DNA of 46,507 bases, from positions 1-46,507 of the forward strand of contig NZ_JAMZMM010000002.1 of assembly GCF_024178385.1 (NCBI RefSeq), written 5' to 3'. The notes under the pieces were generated by a model, which searched no databases, was not told the origin of the DNA, and saw only the letters and a list, made by a program, of their open reading frames with translations. The position numbers were made by a program, and so were the translations under genes. Below, piece after piece: positions 23,563 to 33,838 of the stretch; the first letter of the stretch is position 1, and each line of letters opens with the position of its first letter. This DNA comes from Limnofasciculus baicalensis BBK-W-15 (lineage in GTDB: Bacteria > Cyanobacteriota > Cyanobacteriia > Cyanobacteriales > Coleofasciculaceae).

Positions 23563-25227
23563 TTAACTGTCCAATTCAGAATGGGATAGAATCTCTTTCC
23601 TAAAATCTAACCATCCCGTCATCGCTTCTGAATTAGATCCTACCCTTTTTTTCAGTAAAATAACTCCATCTTCAAACCCAATGATTCCATACTCCTTATC
23701 CCCAATAACTCGATCGATCAGTGCCACAATTACTTTTAACTCATTCCGTTCCCCATCAAATGCTACTTGATACTGCTGCAATTGCCAAAGATCCGCAATG
23801 GCATAGTCTACTTTGATAACTTCCTCTCCATCATTCCGTAACTCTAATCCAGGTAATCGGATAATTTCTCTTCTGCTGGATAGATGGGGAATAATATAAG
23901 TTGTGGCAGAAACACTAGCCTCGGCTGGGATTTGTGCCAATAATGGTCGGAATTGAGCAACATGATGCCATTGTTTAGGTAAGGAAATGTAAACTAAAGG
24001 ATCGAAAGAATCAGGCAATACAAAATAAAAGGCTCGATTCAGTGCTGAAGTGCTAGAAGTGAATGAGAAAAATAAGGTGAGGCTTATACAGAACACCCAA
24101 AAGCGTCTAAATAATGATTTCTTAAATAAGTATTGGTGAGTTGACCACCAAATAATCGCTCCATAAAATATTCCTGGCACTACTGTCATCGCATAGCGAA
24201 TATTAATCGATAGTACTGATTGCCCCTTGCCTAAGAATAGTTTTAGTAAAGGAAATCCGGCAACAATCCAAGATTCTGGCGCAAGTGCAGGAATAAAAGC
24301 CAAAGGCAACCATTGACCTAATAAATAATTAATTGTGCGACCTGGAGGTGAGACAATTTCCACTAATAAACGCCAAGGATTGCTCACCATTCCCCAGATA
24401 ATTTCTAGGGTAGATGCTTCATCTCCTTCTGCATATTGACCAAAGCGTTCCATCATAAACCGCTGAGAAATATCAGCAGAAAATAGCGGCATAATTAAAT
24501 TGGTGAGGAGGATAGTGTAACCAAAGCTAATGGTACAAACCGCTAATCCAGTACGGGGATAACGTTTGCTGAGAACCATGTAAACTCCCACACCAAATAA
24601 CCCAATACTCGCATCTTCTCGGACTGCTAAAATTAACAGAAATAACACCCAAAATAACCACCACCAGCGTTTCTCCATTGCTAGCAGCAATCCGAACATA
24701 AATAGAGGAATCTGGCAGATATCGTGGAAGTTGGATAAAGTAGGACCAATGACAGCATTAGCGCAGTAAAAGCTAATAGTAATTATTGTAGATAAACGAG
24801 GTTCTAGATATTGTCTAGCAAGAACGTACAAAACTAAACCCGCAGCACTAACTAAAGTTGCTTGTAAAACTGTGAGGGTGGCCGGAGAAGGAAATAGAGC
24901 ATATAAGGGCAACCAAAGCAATAGGGCTGGTGTAAAATGTTGCCCTAAACGGTGATAGTATACTTCTGGAACTTCCCCCTGATGGACGACATTCGTAGAA
25001 AGCTGCGAGGAAAGGGAACTCTGGAAAAAGTGACCATGAATACCATTCCAGAAGACTTGATTAAAAATTCCTTGGTCGTAGGTGGAATAAAAGGTATAGT
25101 GTCGATGGAGGGTTAAACTCAGGGTTAATCCAAAAAAGACTAGACATGCTATTACGTGCGGCTGCGCTAACATCCGAGCGGTTGCTAACCTTAGCGCTTG
25201 CACTTTCGGCAATTTCAATCCCATCAC
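23563..25227 (-). CDS. DUF2079 family membrane protein
   Basis: A 554-residue polytopic protein with about ten or more membrane spans in its first two thirds and a soluble C-terminal domain. The DUF2079 signature appears after the first helix: FYSTYDQGIFNQVFW (residues 46-60), later YHRLGQHFTPALL, SNFHDICQIPLFM and REDASIGLFG (about 204-213). The family is related to GT-C membrane glycosyltransferases; the Asp in the first loop and the RED motif would be functional positions. Substrate unknown. It is transcribed toward the MITE; upstream lies a 306-bp gap with an 18-bp inverted repeat. Confidence 0.85.
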   Translation of the reverse strand: MMGLKLPKVQALRLATARMLAQPHVIACLVFFGLTLSLTLHRHYTFYSTYDQGIFNQVFWNGIHGHFFQSSLSSQLSTNVVHQGEVPEVYYHRLGQHFTPALLLWLPLYALFPSPATLTVLQATLVSAAGLVLYVLARQYLEPRLSTIITISFYCANAVIGPTLSNFHDICQIPLFMFGLLLAMEKRWWWLFWVLFLLILAVREDASIGLFGVGVYMVLSKRYPRTGLAVCTISFGYTILLTNLIMPLFSADISQRFMMERFGQYAEGDEASTLEIIWGMVSNPWRLLVEIVSPPGRTINYLLGQWLPLAFIPALAPESWIVAGFPLLKLFLGKGQSVLSINIRYAMTVVPGIFYGAIIWWSTHQYLFKKSLFRRFWVFCISLTLFFSFTSSTSALNRAFYFVLPDSFDPLVYISLPKQWHHVAQFRPLLAQIPAEASVSATTYIIPHLSSRREIIRLPGLELRNDGEEVIKVDYAIADLWQLQQYQVAFDGERNELKVIVALIDRVIGDKEYGIIGFEDGVILLKKRVGSNSEAMTGWLDFRKEILSHSELDS

Positions 25228-25280
25228 TTACCTGTAAACGTTAGACTTAGATCCTGCGCCATTCTCAACAAACTGTTTTT

Positions 25281-25351
25281 TGTAGGGTGGGCACTCCCTA
25301 AGATAACTCGAAAAGCCCAAAATTACGTGAGGGGGGAGTGCCCACCCTACA
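25281..25351. repeat. 71-bp inverted-repeat element (GTAGGGTGGGCACTCCC)
   Basis: Eighteen-base perfect arms (TGTAGGGTGGGCACTCCC at 25281-25298 and its reverse complement at 25334-25351) surround a 35-bp core. It resembles the hairpin at 1286-1320 and is a probable MITE-type repeat between divergent genes. The rest of this 306-bp gap (25228-25533) shows nothing further. Confidence 0.8.
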
Positions 25352-25533
25352 GTTATTGAAAGACGTGCAAGATCTCAGTTAGACCAAGTTCAAGCGTCTC
25401 ATGTTCCTTGTCAGAACTCAAGACACGCCCTAGGAATATTCTGATGGTTAATGTGAAGTAGGCAGAGTATTTTACCCTCTGATGTTAGGATTAAACAATT
25501 CCGTTAATAATTTTCGGTCTAAGTGTTACCAAA

Positions 25534-25896
25534 ATGACTTCAGATACAATATCCGCAGACAATCAGCTTCCTTGGTATGAGGGACCAGATGGCACTTGTA
25601 CTCTTGATGAGCCAACACTGGTTAACATGGGTGAAGAGAAGCCACTTCACTTGATGTTCCCTATCCAGTGGGATTTGGTGCGAGAGGCTTTACCTGATGC
25701 GATCGCAATGGCAAACGATCTCAATGCGATGTTAGTCCTGTTAATCTATGGAGAAGCTGCTGATACCGAAATTGCCTCGTTAATTGTTGAATTTGCGTCT
25801 AATGAGGTACTTCCCCTTTGGATTGGAGAGCGAAACCGGAAGAAGGTAGAAAGGATTATCGAAATACTTTCCACTCCAATTCAGGTAAATGAATGA
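25534..25896 (+). CDS. Small conserved hypothetical protein
   Basis: A 120-residue acidic soluble protein that I do not recognise. The N-terminal third is Pro/Gly/Glu-rich (LPWYEGPDGTCTLDEP); the rest looks like an alpha/beta domain with one hydrophobic helix (LNAMLVLLIYGEAADTEIASLIVEF) and a basic ending NRKKVERIIEIL. The coding frame has normal cyanobacterial codon use and a HIP1 site, which supports a real gene. Function and partners unclear. Confidence 0.5.
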   Translation: MTSDTISADNQLPWYEGPDGTCTLDEPTLVNMGEEKPLHLMFPIQWDLVREALPDAIAMANDLNAMLVLLIYGEAADTEIASLIVEFASNEVLPLWIGERNRKKVERIIEILSTPIQVNE

Positions 25897-26053
25897 ACTA
25901 GATTCTGAACTCAGAATATGAGTAATTAGAAAGAATAGTTTTGAGTTTTCAGTCACAAGTCTTAATTCAAAACGGACTCCGTCCCACTGTGCTAACAAAA
26001 CTCAATTTTTTTTCCGTTCAAGCTTTTGTCTGGTACTTAGAATGATATTCTGA

Positions 26054-26884
26054 TCAAGAGATTACTTCTGGCTGCACTCTCGTAGGCGTTTGTTGATTCA
26101 CCGTTTCGTTCAGAACTTTCATCTGAGCCTGCATTTGCTGAAGTTGACTTTGAAGTTGAGCAATAGCGGCAGAATCTAATTTAATTTCCTCTTTAGGAGG
26201 AGTGAATGTCTGTTTCTTGGCATAACCCATGTAACTTTGGGCTGAAGTAAACTTAGATGCGGCTGTTTGGACATTCCCCTGTTGGGATTTCATTGGTTGA
26301 TGATCGAGATGTGAGGTCATAATAATCAGCGGTTTAACCGTCGTAGACTCCTCAGAGGTGATAAAATTGGTCTGTTGTGGTTCTGGTTTTACTTCCGGCT
26401 TCACCACCTGGGAAGGTTTTGGTTTCACCTCTTCAGTCACCACGGGAAATACTTGTGGGTTGGTTTCCTCTTTTAACAACTCTTCTAATTCCAGTTTGAT
26501 TTCCTCATCCAAAAATGGGGCTAGTCCAGATGCTGTCAAGTGGGATTCTGAGACTTTGAGATTCTCTAATAGTTTTTCCTTTTCTTTGAGATCTTGCTCC
26601 AAAGTGGATAATTTCTTCTTAGTCTCAGCCGATTTGTCAGAAGATGCTCGCCATCCTGATAGTGCTACACTCGCAGTCCCTGCTGCTAAACTGACGAGAC
26701 TTGCCAATCCCAGATAAGGGAGTGCGATATCTCTTAGTTCACCGGAAAATACTGATTCTTCCTGAGATTTGATGTCTATTGGCTGTCTGCCAAAAATCAT
26801 CATGGGTAAACTGAGGACACCAAAGACTGTTGCCGAGATGACTAAAGGTGTAATGACGAATCGTCTAAGTGGAGATGCGGTCAT
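26054..26884 (-). CDS. Membrane-anchored coiled-coil protein of unknown function
   Basis: A 276-residue protein. Two N-terminal membrane segments (about residues 9-30 and 54-76) are followed by a coiled coil (STLEQDLKEKEKLLENLKVSE, about 93-113), then a Pro/Lys/Glu-rich linker with VKPEVKPEP repeats (about 150-175), a low-complexity region, and a C-terminal Gln-rich coil (AIAQLQSQLQQMQAQMKVL). This is the layout of a scaffold or cell-envelope linker protein. I do not recognise a family; similar proteins occur in filamentous cyanobacteria. It stands alone before an 800-bp gene-free region. Confidence 0.55.
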   Translation of the reverse strand: MTASPLRRFVITPLVISATVFGVLSLPMMIFGRQPIDIKSQEESVFSGELRDIALPYLGLASLVSLAAGTASVALSGWRASSDKSAETKKKLSTLEQDLKEKEKLLENLKVSESHLTASGLAPFLDEEIKLELEELLKEETNPQVFPVVTEEVKPKPSQVVKPEVKPEPQQTNFITSEESTTVKPLIIMTSHLDHQPMKSQQGNVQTAASKFTSAQSYMGYAKKQTFTPPKEEIKLDSAAIAQLQSQLQQMQAQMKVLNETVNQQTPTRVQPEVIS

Positions 26885-27685
26885 AATGAGTAGGTCCTAT
26901 TGACAATTTCCGATATTGGTAGACTATGAAGATTCGGTAAAAATGGCAACAATTAATTCTGTCGATAACTCCTGTTTGAGATTAATCTTTAGTCAGAGAA
27001 ATTAAGCTGTTTGGTTTTGGGTTTCCTTTCTCTAAATTAATATATTTTCGACCCAAATGTAATTTAGTTTTATGAAGATTCCATGAAGTTGGCTGGTACT
27101 GATAGTCCTTCGCTCGAAATAGGTGAGAGGTAAGAGGTGAGAGGTGAGAGGGAAGGGGTGAGAGGAAAGAGGGACAAAGGAATATATAGCAAAAGTCACC
27201 CATTCACCCATTGAAATGCCTCCTGTGACTTAGTTCTGACGTTTGAGGATGTCTGAACCGACTCGATCGACTGCGATAGAACTAAAATACCCGATAGTTT
27301 ACTAATGGAAACTTTAATATAGAGCGGATCTCAATTACATAATGCGATCGCGATCTCATGAAAGGACGATCTAGATCGCTATAATAATGGAATCTATCAA
27401 CGGTGTTATCGGTAACATTTTCATTCTCAGGGTTAGCAGCTTTATATGGCAGGGACGTGGGAATGTAACCAAAGTTCCCCAACGATAAACTAGGAAGAAA
27501 GGAGTTACTCTGCTTTGGGGCTAGAGCCACACTAGGCGCGGTGGGGAACCGAATTGGGATAGATATTGTCAAGATAGCCCGGTTGACAGACAGGAAATAC
27601 TCACCAGTGTTAGCAAGTCATAAATCCAGGGAACTGCACCTCTATCGTCTGGGCAACTTAACCGCTTCATTATTTTCACAAAGCT
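26885..27685. other. Gene-poor region with a GTGAGAG heptamer array
   Basis: In 800 bp I see no convincing gene. At 27123-27171 there are seven consecutive purine-rich 7-mers (GTGAGAG, GTAAGAG, GTGAGAG, GTGAGAG, GGAAGGG, GTGAGAG, GAAAGAG), another STRR-type array. A minus-strand frame at 27282-27572 lacks protein-like features. The last few hundred bases should contain the cellulase promoter, but I cannot place it. Confidence 0.6.
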
Positions 27686-29779
27686 ATGTCTAGATTTTTT
27701 ATGTACCCAATATTCTGGCTAAGTGACCTTATATCGGCAATTATACCGAAGATTGGGGGTAATTTGAACAAAGTTACTCCTAGGTTGAAACGGACTAATT
27801 TCAAACTATACTCCAGAATTATCTGGTTCGGGTTAGCGCTCTTATTCTCCTGCCTAATTGGATTTGTTTTGCCTTATCTAAGTCGCGTGGATGCGACTAA
27901 CTCACCGATAACCATTCAGCTACCCCTATCTACTCGCGGTGCAAAAATTGTGGATGCTGCGGGTAAAACCATACTCCTTAGAGGAACAAACTGGTTTGGT
28001 ATCGAGACAGAAATGCACGCGCCTCATGGGTTGTGGAAACGGGATTACAAAGAGATGCTGGCTCAGATCAAAACTTTGGGATACAATACAATTCGGCTTC
28101 CTTATTCTGTAGCCTCTCTCAGATCTTCGGTAATAGGTGGCATTGACTACAGCATTGGTGCTAACGCAGATTTTCAGGGAAAATCGCCTCTGGAAGTGAT
28201 GGATTTATTAATTCAAGAAGCTGAACGTCAAGGATTAATGATTCTCTTGGATTCTCACCGACTAAACGACAAGACTATTCCTGAATTATGGTACGGAGAT
28301 GGCTTTACTGAAAAAGACTGGATTGATACATGGATAATGTTAGCTCAACGCTACAAAAACCAGCTTAATGTGATTGGTGCAGACTTAAAAAATGAACCTC
28401 ATGGCAAGGCTAGCTGGGGAACTAATGACCGTGCTACCGACTGGCGACTCGCCGCAGAACGTGCTGGCAATGCGATTCAGGCGATCGATCCAAATTGGTT
28501 AATTGTCGTTGAAGGGGTGGAAAAAAACGTCCCTGGTCAAAAATTACCTATTCATTGGATGGGTGGAAATCTTGAGGGTGTGGCTCGTTTTCCGGTACGC
28601 TTGTCTCGTCCGAATAAGTTAGTTTACTCTCCCCATGAATATGGACCAGGAGTTTTTAATCAACCTTGGTTTTCCGATCCAAAATTTCCTGCTAATCTCT
28701 ACAGTCGCTGGGAAATTGCCTGGAATTATATTGCCACGAAAGGAATTGCTCCTATCTATATTGGCGAGTTTGGGGGAAGGCAAGTAGACGGGGACTCGAA
28801 AGAGGGTAAATGGCAGCAAAACCTGGTATATTTCGTGCAAAAAAAAGGTTTAAGCTTTACATATTGGAGTTGGAATCCTAACAGTGACGATACGGGCGGT
28901 ATTCTATTGGATGATTGGTTAACAGTCGATCAATCTAAGCAACAACTGCTTCAGGGAGTCTTAATCGCCACTAACTTTTCTCATAGCGTCGCAGCAATTC
29001 CCAATCCTTCCCCAGTAGTTATTAATCCAACACCAATACCGAATCCTTCTCCCATAGTTATTAATCCAACACCAACACCGAATCCTATAGTTATTAATCC
29101 AATTCCAAGACTACCTCTGTCCAACCAACTACTGAATGTAATCTCTTACACTCCCTCTGATTGGCAAGAAGGATTTTGTACGAGCATTCAAGTTATTAAT
29201 GAAAGCAATAGTGCTGTGCGTGACTGGCAAGTCTCGTTTAAAATGAATCAGGCGGCAATTAATCAGATTTGGAGTGGTAATTTCACTCGTCAAGGTTCCC
29301 AATATGTCGTCACTCCCTTGGATTGGGCGCGAATGATTGAACCTGGCCAAACTCGCGAGTTTGGATTTTGTGCTAATAAGCAAGGAGGAGACTACCAACC
29401 TCAACAAATATCACCTCAAGTTATTGGGTTAAACTCTAAATCTCAACCAAATTCAATTGTTTCGACTAATCCTAAATCTCAGCTAAAAGCTTCGGCAACA
29501 ATGCAATCTGATTGGCAAGATGGATTTTGCATGAATTTGCAAGTAACCAATCCTGGCAATAGTAAGATTAGTGATTGGCAATTAAAATTCCAGATGAAGG
29601 ATGCAGCGATTAATAATAGTTGGAATGGCAATTTCCAACATGAAGGATCTGAATATGTGGTAACGCCAATGGATTGGGGACGAGTTATTCAACCCAAACA
29701 AACTCGGGATTTAGGATTTTGTGCTAATAAGCTGGGGACTGATTATCAACCGCGACAGATATCGATCGCAGGTGATTAA
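27686..29779 (+). CDS. GH5-family cellulase with two C-terminal CBM2-like cellulose-binding domains
   Basis: A 697-residue exported enzyme. A membrane/signal segment lies at about 50-70. The GH5 TIM barrel (about 90-415) has RGTNWFGIE, YNTIRLPYS, the acid/base E237 in LKNEPHG, YSPHEYGPG, and the nucleophile E361 in IGEFGG. A Pro/Asn/Ile linker with three PNP..VINPTP repeats (about 437-475) leads to two homologous domains (about 480-575 and 599-697), each with DWQ(E/D)GFC at the start, an internal SGNF or WNGNF, and GFCAN at the end, matching the CBM2 fold. It hydrolyses beta-1,4-glucans, possibly cellulose made by the cell itself. The long N-terminus before the signal may anchor it to the membrane. 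It begins the export-rich right half of the window. Confidence 0.88.
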   Translation: MSRFFMYPIFWLSDLISAIIPKIGGNLNKVTPRLKRTNFKLYSRIIWFGLALLFSCLIGFVLPYLSRVDATNSPITIQLPLSTRGAKIVDAAGKTILLRGTNWFGIETEMHAPHGLWKRDYKEMLAQIKTLGYNTIRLPYSVASLRSSVIGGIDYSIGANADFQGKSPLEVMDLLIQEAERQGLMILLDSHRLNDKTIPELWYGDGFTEKDWIDTWIMLAQRYKNQLNVIGADLKNEPHGKASWGTNDRATDWRLAAERAGNAIQAIDPNWLIVVEGVEKNVPGQKLPIHWMGGNLEGVARFPVRLSRPNKLVYSPHEYGPGVFNQPWFSDPKFPANLYSRWEIAWNYIATKGIAPIYIGEFGGRQVDGDSKEGKWQQNLVYFVQKKGLSFTYWSWNPNSDDTGGILLDDWLTVDQSKQQLLQGVLIATNFSHSVAAIPNPSPVVINPTPIPNPSPIVINPTPTPNPIVINPIPRLPLSNQLLNVISYTPSDWQEGFCTSIQVINESNSAVRDWQVSFKMNQAAINQIWSGNFTRQGSQYVVTPLDWARMIEPGQTREFGFCANKQGGDYQPQQISPQVIGLNSKSQPNSIVSTNPKSQLKASATMQSDWQDGFCMNLQVTNPGNSKISDWQLKFQMKDAAINNSWNGNFQHEGSEYVVTPMDWGRVIQPKQTRDLGFCANKLGTDYQPRQISIAGD

Positions 29780-29807
29780 TCTCGGTTATAGTTAAAGTAA
29801 ATAGATG

Positions 29808-29829
29808 GGGCACGGGCTAGCCTGTGCCC
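29808..29829 (+). terminator. Hairpin after the cellulase gene
   Basis: GGGCACGGG (29808-29816) and CCTGTGCCC (29821-29829) form a nine-pair stem (one G-T) with loop CTAG, 29 bp after the cellulase stop. There is no strong T tract, so termination efficiency is uncertain. Confidence 0.45.
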
Positions 29830-29885
29830 TAATTCGTTATACAGGGTTGAAGGAGGTGTGGGGAATGGGGAATAGGGAAGGAAAG

Positions 29886-29912
29886 TTTTGAGTTTTAACT
29901 GAAAACTCAAAA
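29886..29912. repeat. TTTTGAGTTTT / AAAACTCAAAA hairpin
   Basis: A perfect 11-bp stem with a 5-nt loop between the cellulase and the first TPS gene. The arms match the AAAACTC heptamer family seen at 14629-14684, so it is probably a dispersed repeat of the same kind. Confidence 0.7.
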
Positions 29913-29986
29913 ATTCTATGGAAGTTAAATCTGTGTTAGCTTATCCCGTCGCAGTTTCAACCCCCTCAATGTAGGAATTTATCGCT

Positions 29987-32900
29987 ATGAGTCGAAACCG
30001 GATTCGTTGGTTATTAAAATTAGGGTTAGCAAATGCCTGGATTGCAATAATTTTCGGGGCATCTAACCGTAATGCCTTGGCTCAAATTATTCCTGATTCT
30101 ACCGTAAATACTAATGTTAACCAATCTGGAAATATTTTCACTATTACCGGAGGTACACCTGTAGGAGGTAACCTATTCCACAGTTTTGAGGAGTTTTCCC
30201 CTCTCAGTGGTACTGAGGCATTTTTTGACTATAATGTGACGGATATTTCCAATATTATCAGTCGTGTCACTGGTAATAAAATATCTAATATTAATGGGCT
30301 TATCCACGCAAATGGTACGGCAAACCTATTTCTAATTAATCCTAATGGCATCGTTTTCGGTCCTGATGCTGCTCTCAATATCGGTGGTTCGTTTATTGCC
30401 AGCACTGCCGATAGTATTGAGTTTGCTGATGGCACTTCATTCAGTGCAAAAAATACCCAAAACCCACCATTCCTAAGTATTAATGTTCCCATCGGTTTGC
30501 AGTATGGGAGTAATGTGGCTGCTGTGGAAGTACAGCAATCTAATCTAGCAGTTTCACCTAATCAAACATTAGGCTTGTTCGGCGGTAATGTTACTATTAA
30601 TGGGGGTAAATTACTTGCACCAGGGGGTCAAATTTCTCTAGGTGGATTAGTGGGAGAAGGAACGATTGGTATCCAAAATATTATCCCTTCCTTCCCGGCA
30701 TCTGTCCAGCAGGGAAATGTGACTCTTAGCAATGGTGCAATGGCAAATGTCACCACAGCCACTAACGGCGGTAATATCGCAGTTAACAGCAATAATCTCA
30801 ATATTTCTAGTGGTTCTCAACTCCTAGCCGGAATTACTACTAATAGTGGTATAGCAGGTGCTACTGCTGGAGATATTTTAATTAATGCGACGGGAGACAT
30901 TAGCCTAAGTGATAGAAGTTTAATTGATAATACGGTGTCATCTGGTACATTGGGAAATGGGGGCAATATTAATATTACTGCTAATTCTCTTACTTTAACA
31001 TCAGGGGCAAGAATTGCGACGGTGACTCAAGCCGCAGGAAAGGCGGGAAATATTGAAATCGATACTAATAATCTCGATATTTCTGGCTTTACATCTGATG
31101 GATTATTTAGTGGTATTCTCAGTCATTCTCAACCGATGAGCAGTGGTGCAACTGGCAATATTATTATTAATCAAAATAATAATCCCCAGGGAACTATTCG
31201 GTTAGCAAATCGGGGATTTATTGCCACAGCTACAGATAGCAGTAGTAATGGTGGTTTAATTGAGGTAAATGGGAAAGACATAATTTTAGAAAGTGGGGGA
31301 CAAATTCTTACTTCTGCTACTAATAGTGGCAGTGCGGGAGATATTATAATTAATGCAACTGGCAGTGTCAAGATGATGGGGAGTAGCAATGATTTTATCA
31401 CTTCTCCCTTTACAGGACTAACTGTATTTAATCTGGATAATTTACCATTCACTACTCAGTTTAACTCAGAGGTGGAATCGTCAGAGACGATTCCCCACAT
31501 TTCTTTACAACGGACACCGGATCAAATTATTAGCGGTAAAACTGTATTAGCTACAGCCAATCAGGGATTTGACTATTATTCATTTACAATTAATCAACCG
31601 AATAGTCGGGTAATCATTGATATTGATGGCGGTAATGGCTATTTGAATATACCAGGAAGTTTAGATACAGAAATCGTTTTATTCAATAAAGATACAGGAG
31701 AAACAGTCGCCAATAATGATGATAATAATACAAGATTAGGTGGCGGGGGAAGTATAACTAATCAAGATTCTTATATTTCTACCACTTTGTCACCGGGGAA
31801 TTATGTTATTGGTGTAGGTGAATTCGATGTGGTTCCTTCTAGCGTACACCTGTTAGAAGGAGATCGTATAGATAGGGGAGATACCTATACCCTTCAGGTT
31901 TCCTTGCCCAACCCTGGCAATGCGAATCCGATTTCCCCCAATCCTTTTAATCCCAACAATTTTAACCCAAATTATGGTAATAAAAGTGGTTTTGCTTCTG
32001 TGACTCAAACCTCTGGTAATACTGGTAGTTTAACTATTAATGCCGGACAGTTAGTGATGGAATCTGGGTCAAATATTACAGCAACAAGTTCCGGTGCAGG
32101 AAGCGTGGGTGGTATTACAGTTAATGCAGCTACTGTAAATATCGATAACTCGTCTGTCTTTAATACAACTCGTGATAAGGGTGATGCAGGCAGCATTATT
32201 ATTAATACAGATAATCTAAATATGAACCATTTCGGTTTGCTTAATATTAGTAATTTTGGCAAGGGGAATACAGGTGATATTAGAGTTAATAGTATTAATG
32301 TAAATTTAGCTACTGGTGCGATAATCCAGAATAATACTTATGGGCAGGGAAATACAGGGCGGGTGATTATTAATGCTAGTGAAACGGTTGCTTTAGATGG
32401 ACAAGTTAATGGAAGTCGTGGTGGTATCGCCAACATCGTTGCTGGAGATTCAGCCGTAGGAAATGCTGGGGGAATTGAAATAAATACTCGCTCATTTTTA
32501 GTGATAAATAGTGGGGCAGTCATTAGTAATACCTATGGAGAGGGGAATGGTGGTGATATTACGATTAATGCTAGCGATCGCGTTATTCTAGATGGCAGCT
32601 CGAATAATGGATTTACTTCTAGTTTATTGAATAGAGTTAGAGCGAGAGGTAGGGGTAATGCTGGAGATATCAATGTCACCACTCGCTTATTTTCTATGTC
32701 AAATGGCGCTCAATTAATCAACCGCACCGAAGGGATAGGAGATCCAGGTAATCTAAATATTAATGCTGATGAAATTATTCTCAATAATAGTACAATTTAC
32801 AGTAGTGTAGAATCAACGGCAATTGGTAATGGAAGACAACTTAACTTGAATGCTAGAACAATTTCTCTCACCAACGGATCTAAAGTTAATGCTAGTACTT

Positions 32901-33838
32901 CTGGTATAGGAGATGCAGGTCAAATTTTCCTGGAAGCAACTCAATCTATTACTCTTAATAACAGCGAAATTTCTACAGGCGTAAATAATCAAGGTACTGG
33001 CAAAGGAGGAGATATTGAAATTAAAACACCTTCTCTGATTTTAGATAATCGCTCTTCTCTCACCGCCGCCACCGCCTCCGGAGAAGGGGGTGATATTCGC
33101 TTGCACCTAAATGACTTATTATTACTGCGACACAATAGTCAAATTACAGCTACGGCTGGAACTACAGGTGCAGGAGGAAATGGGGGGAATATTGAGATTA
33201 ATGCCCCATTTATTGTGGCAATTCCGGGTGAAAATAGTGATATTACTGCCAATGCTTTTGAAGGGAATGGCGGGAAAATACAAATAACAGCAAACTCGAT
33301 TTTTGGATTAGAGTTTAGAGACAAACTAACAGAATTAAGCGATATTACTGCTAGTTCTGAATTAGGAGTTGCTGGAGTTGTAGAAATTAACACCCTTAAT
33401 GTTAATCCTAGTACGGGATTAGTGCAATTACCAGGAACATTAACAGATACAAACGACCAAGTAATTGTCGGCTGTGCAGCGGCGCGAGGTAATTCCTTTA
33501 CAATTACTGGGCGTGGTGGATTACCAGAAGATCCGACAGCGACAATTCGCGGGCAAACGGTTTGGCGAGATTTGCGAGATTTTTCCTTAGCGAATGAAGG
33601 GGAAAATACCTCAGTTGTCAGAAATCAGTCTCCCATTACCAATTCTCAAAATCCTCAAACCTCGATTGGCGATTCTCATGGAGGTGTAAAAGCTGGTATA
33701 GTAGAAGCAACAGGTTTTGATCGAGATGAACAAGGAAATGTCCGCCTAGTTGCTCCTGATACCAATGGCAATCCTTCAGGTTACCAAGCCAGTTTACCTA
33801 ATTGCCACCAACTATCATCCTTTGGAGTCCCGCAATAA
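29987..33838 (+). CDS. Two-partner-secretion exoprotein 1 (filamentous hemagglutinin N-terminal domain, PPC-like insert)
   Basis: A 1283-residue secreted protein. Signal peptide about 1-33 (ending NALAQ). The TPS/FHA N-terminal domain (about 34-270) has GNLFHSFEEFS, the NPNGI-type motif LINPNGIVFGPDA and GGSFIASTAD. A right-handed beta-helix follows with many GNAGDI-like turns (GDILINATGDISLSD, GGNINITANSL). At about 508-638 the helix is interrupted by a PPC-type beta-sandwich (FDYYSFTI, IDIDGGNG, LSPGNYVIGVGEF, GDTYTLQVS). The C-terminus has the usual cyanobacterial tail: VGCAAARGNSFTITGRGGLPEDP, then RGQTVWRDL. Exported by a TpsB porin, none of which is in this window. Likely a surface adhesin. 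Confidence 0.88.
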   Translation: MSRNRIRWLLKLGLANAWIAIIFGASNRNALAQIIPDSTVNTNVNQSGNIFTITGGTPVGGNLFHSFEEFSPLSGTEAFFDYNVTDISNIISRVTGNKISNINGLIHANGTANLFLINPNGIVFGPDAALNIGGSFIASTADSIEFADGTSFSAKNTQNPPFLSINVPIGLQYGSNVAAVEVQQSNLAVSPNQTLGLFGGNVTINGGKLLAPGGQISLGGLVGEGTIGIQNIIPSFPASVQQGNVTLSNGAMANVTTATNGGNIAVNSNNLNISSGSQLLAGITTNSGIAGATAGDILINATGDISLSDRSLIDNTVSSGTLGNGGNINITANSLTLTSGARIATVTQAAGKAGNIEIDTNNLDISGFTSDGLFSGILSHSQPMSSGATGNIIINQNNNPQGTIRLANRGFIATATDSSSNGGLIEVNGKDIILESGGQILTSATNSGSAGDIIINATGSVKMMGSSNDFITSPFTGLTVFNLDNLPFTTQFNSEVESSETIPHISLQRTPDQIISGKTVLATANQGFDYYSFTINQPNSRVIIDIDGGNGYLNIPGSLDTEIVLFNKDTGETVANNDDNNTRLGGGGSITNQDSYISTTLSPGNYVIGVGEFDVVPSSVHLLEGDRIDRGDTYTLQVSLPNPGNANPISPNPFNPNNFNPNYGNKSGFASVTQTSGNTGSLTINAGQLVMESGSNITATSSGAGSVGGITVNAATVNIDNSSVFNTTRDKGDAGSIIINTDNLNMNHFGLLNISNFGKGNTGDIRVNSINVNLATGAIIQNNTYGQGNTGRVIINASETVALDGQVNGSRGGIANIVAGDSAVGNAGGIEINTRSFLVINSGAVISNTYGEGNGGDITINASDRVILDGSSNNGFTSSLLNRVRARGRGNAGDINVTTRLFSMSNGAQLINRTEGIGDPGNLNINADEIILNNSTIYSSVESTAIGNGRQLNLNARTISLTNGSKVNASTSGIGDAGQIFLEATQSITLNNSEISTGVNNQGTGKGGDIEIKTPSLILDNRSSLTAATASGEGGDIRLHLNDLLLLRHNSQITATAGTTGAGGNGGNIEINAPFIVAIPGENSDITANAFEGNGGKIQITANSIFGLEFRDKLTELSDITASSELGVAGVVEINTLNVNPSTGLVQLPGTLTDTNDQVIVGCAAARGNSFTITGRGGLPEDPTATIRGQTVWRDLRDFSLANEGENTSVVRNQSPITNSQNPQTSIGDSHGGVKAGIVEATGFDRDEQGNVRLVAPDTNGNPSGYQASLPNCHQLSSFGVPQ

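Noticed and set aside
27282-27572. Minus-strand 96-codon frame in the 800-bp gap
   Set aside because: No recognisable motif, Ser/Pro/Asn-rich composition, no SD; more likely chance.
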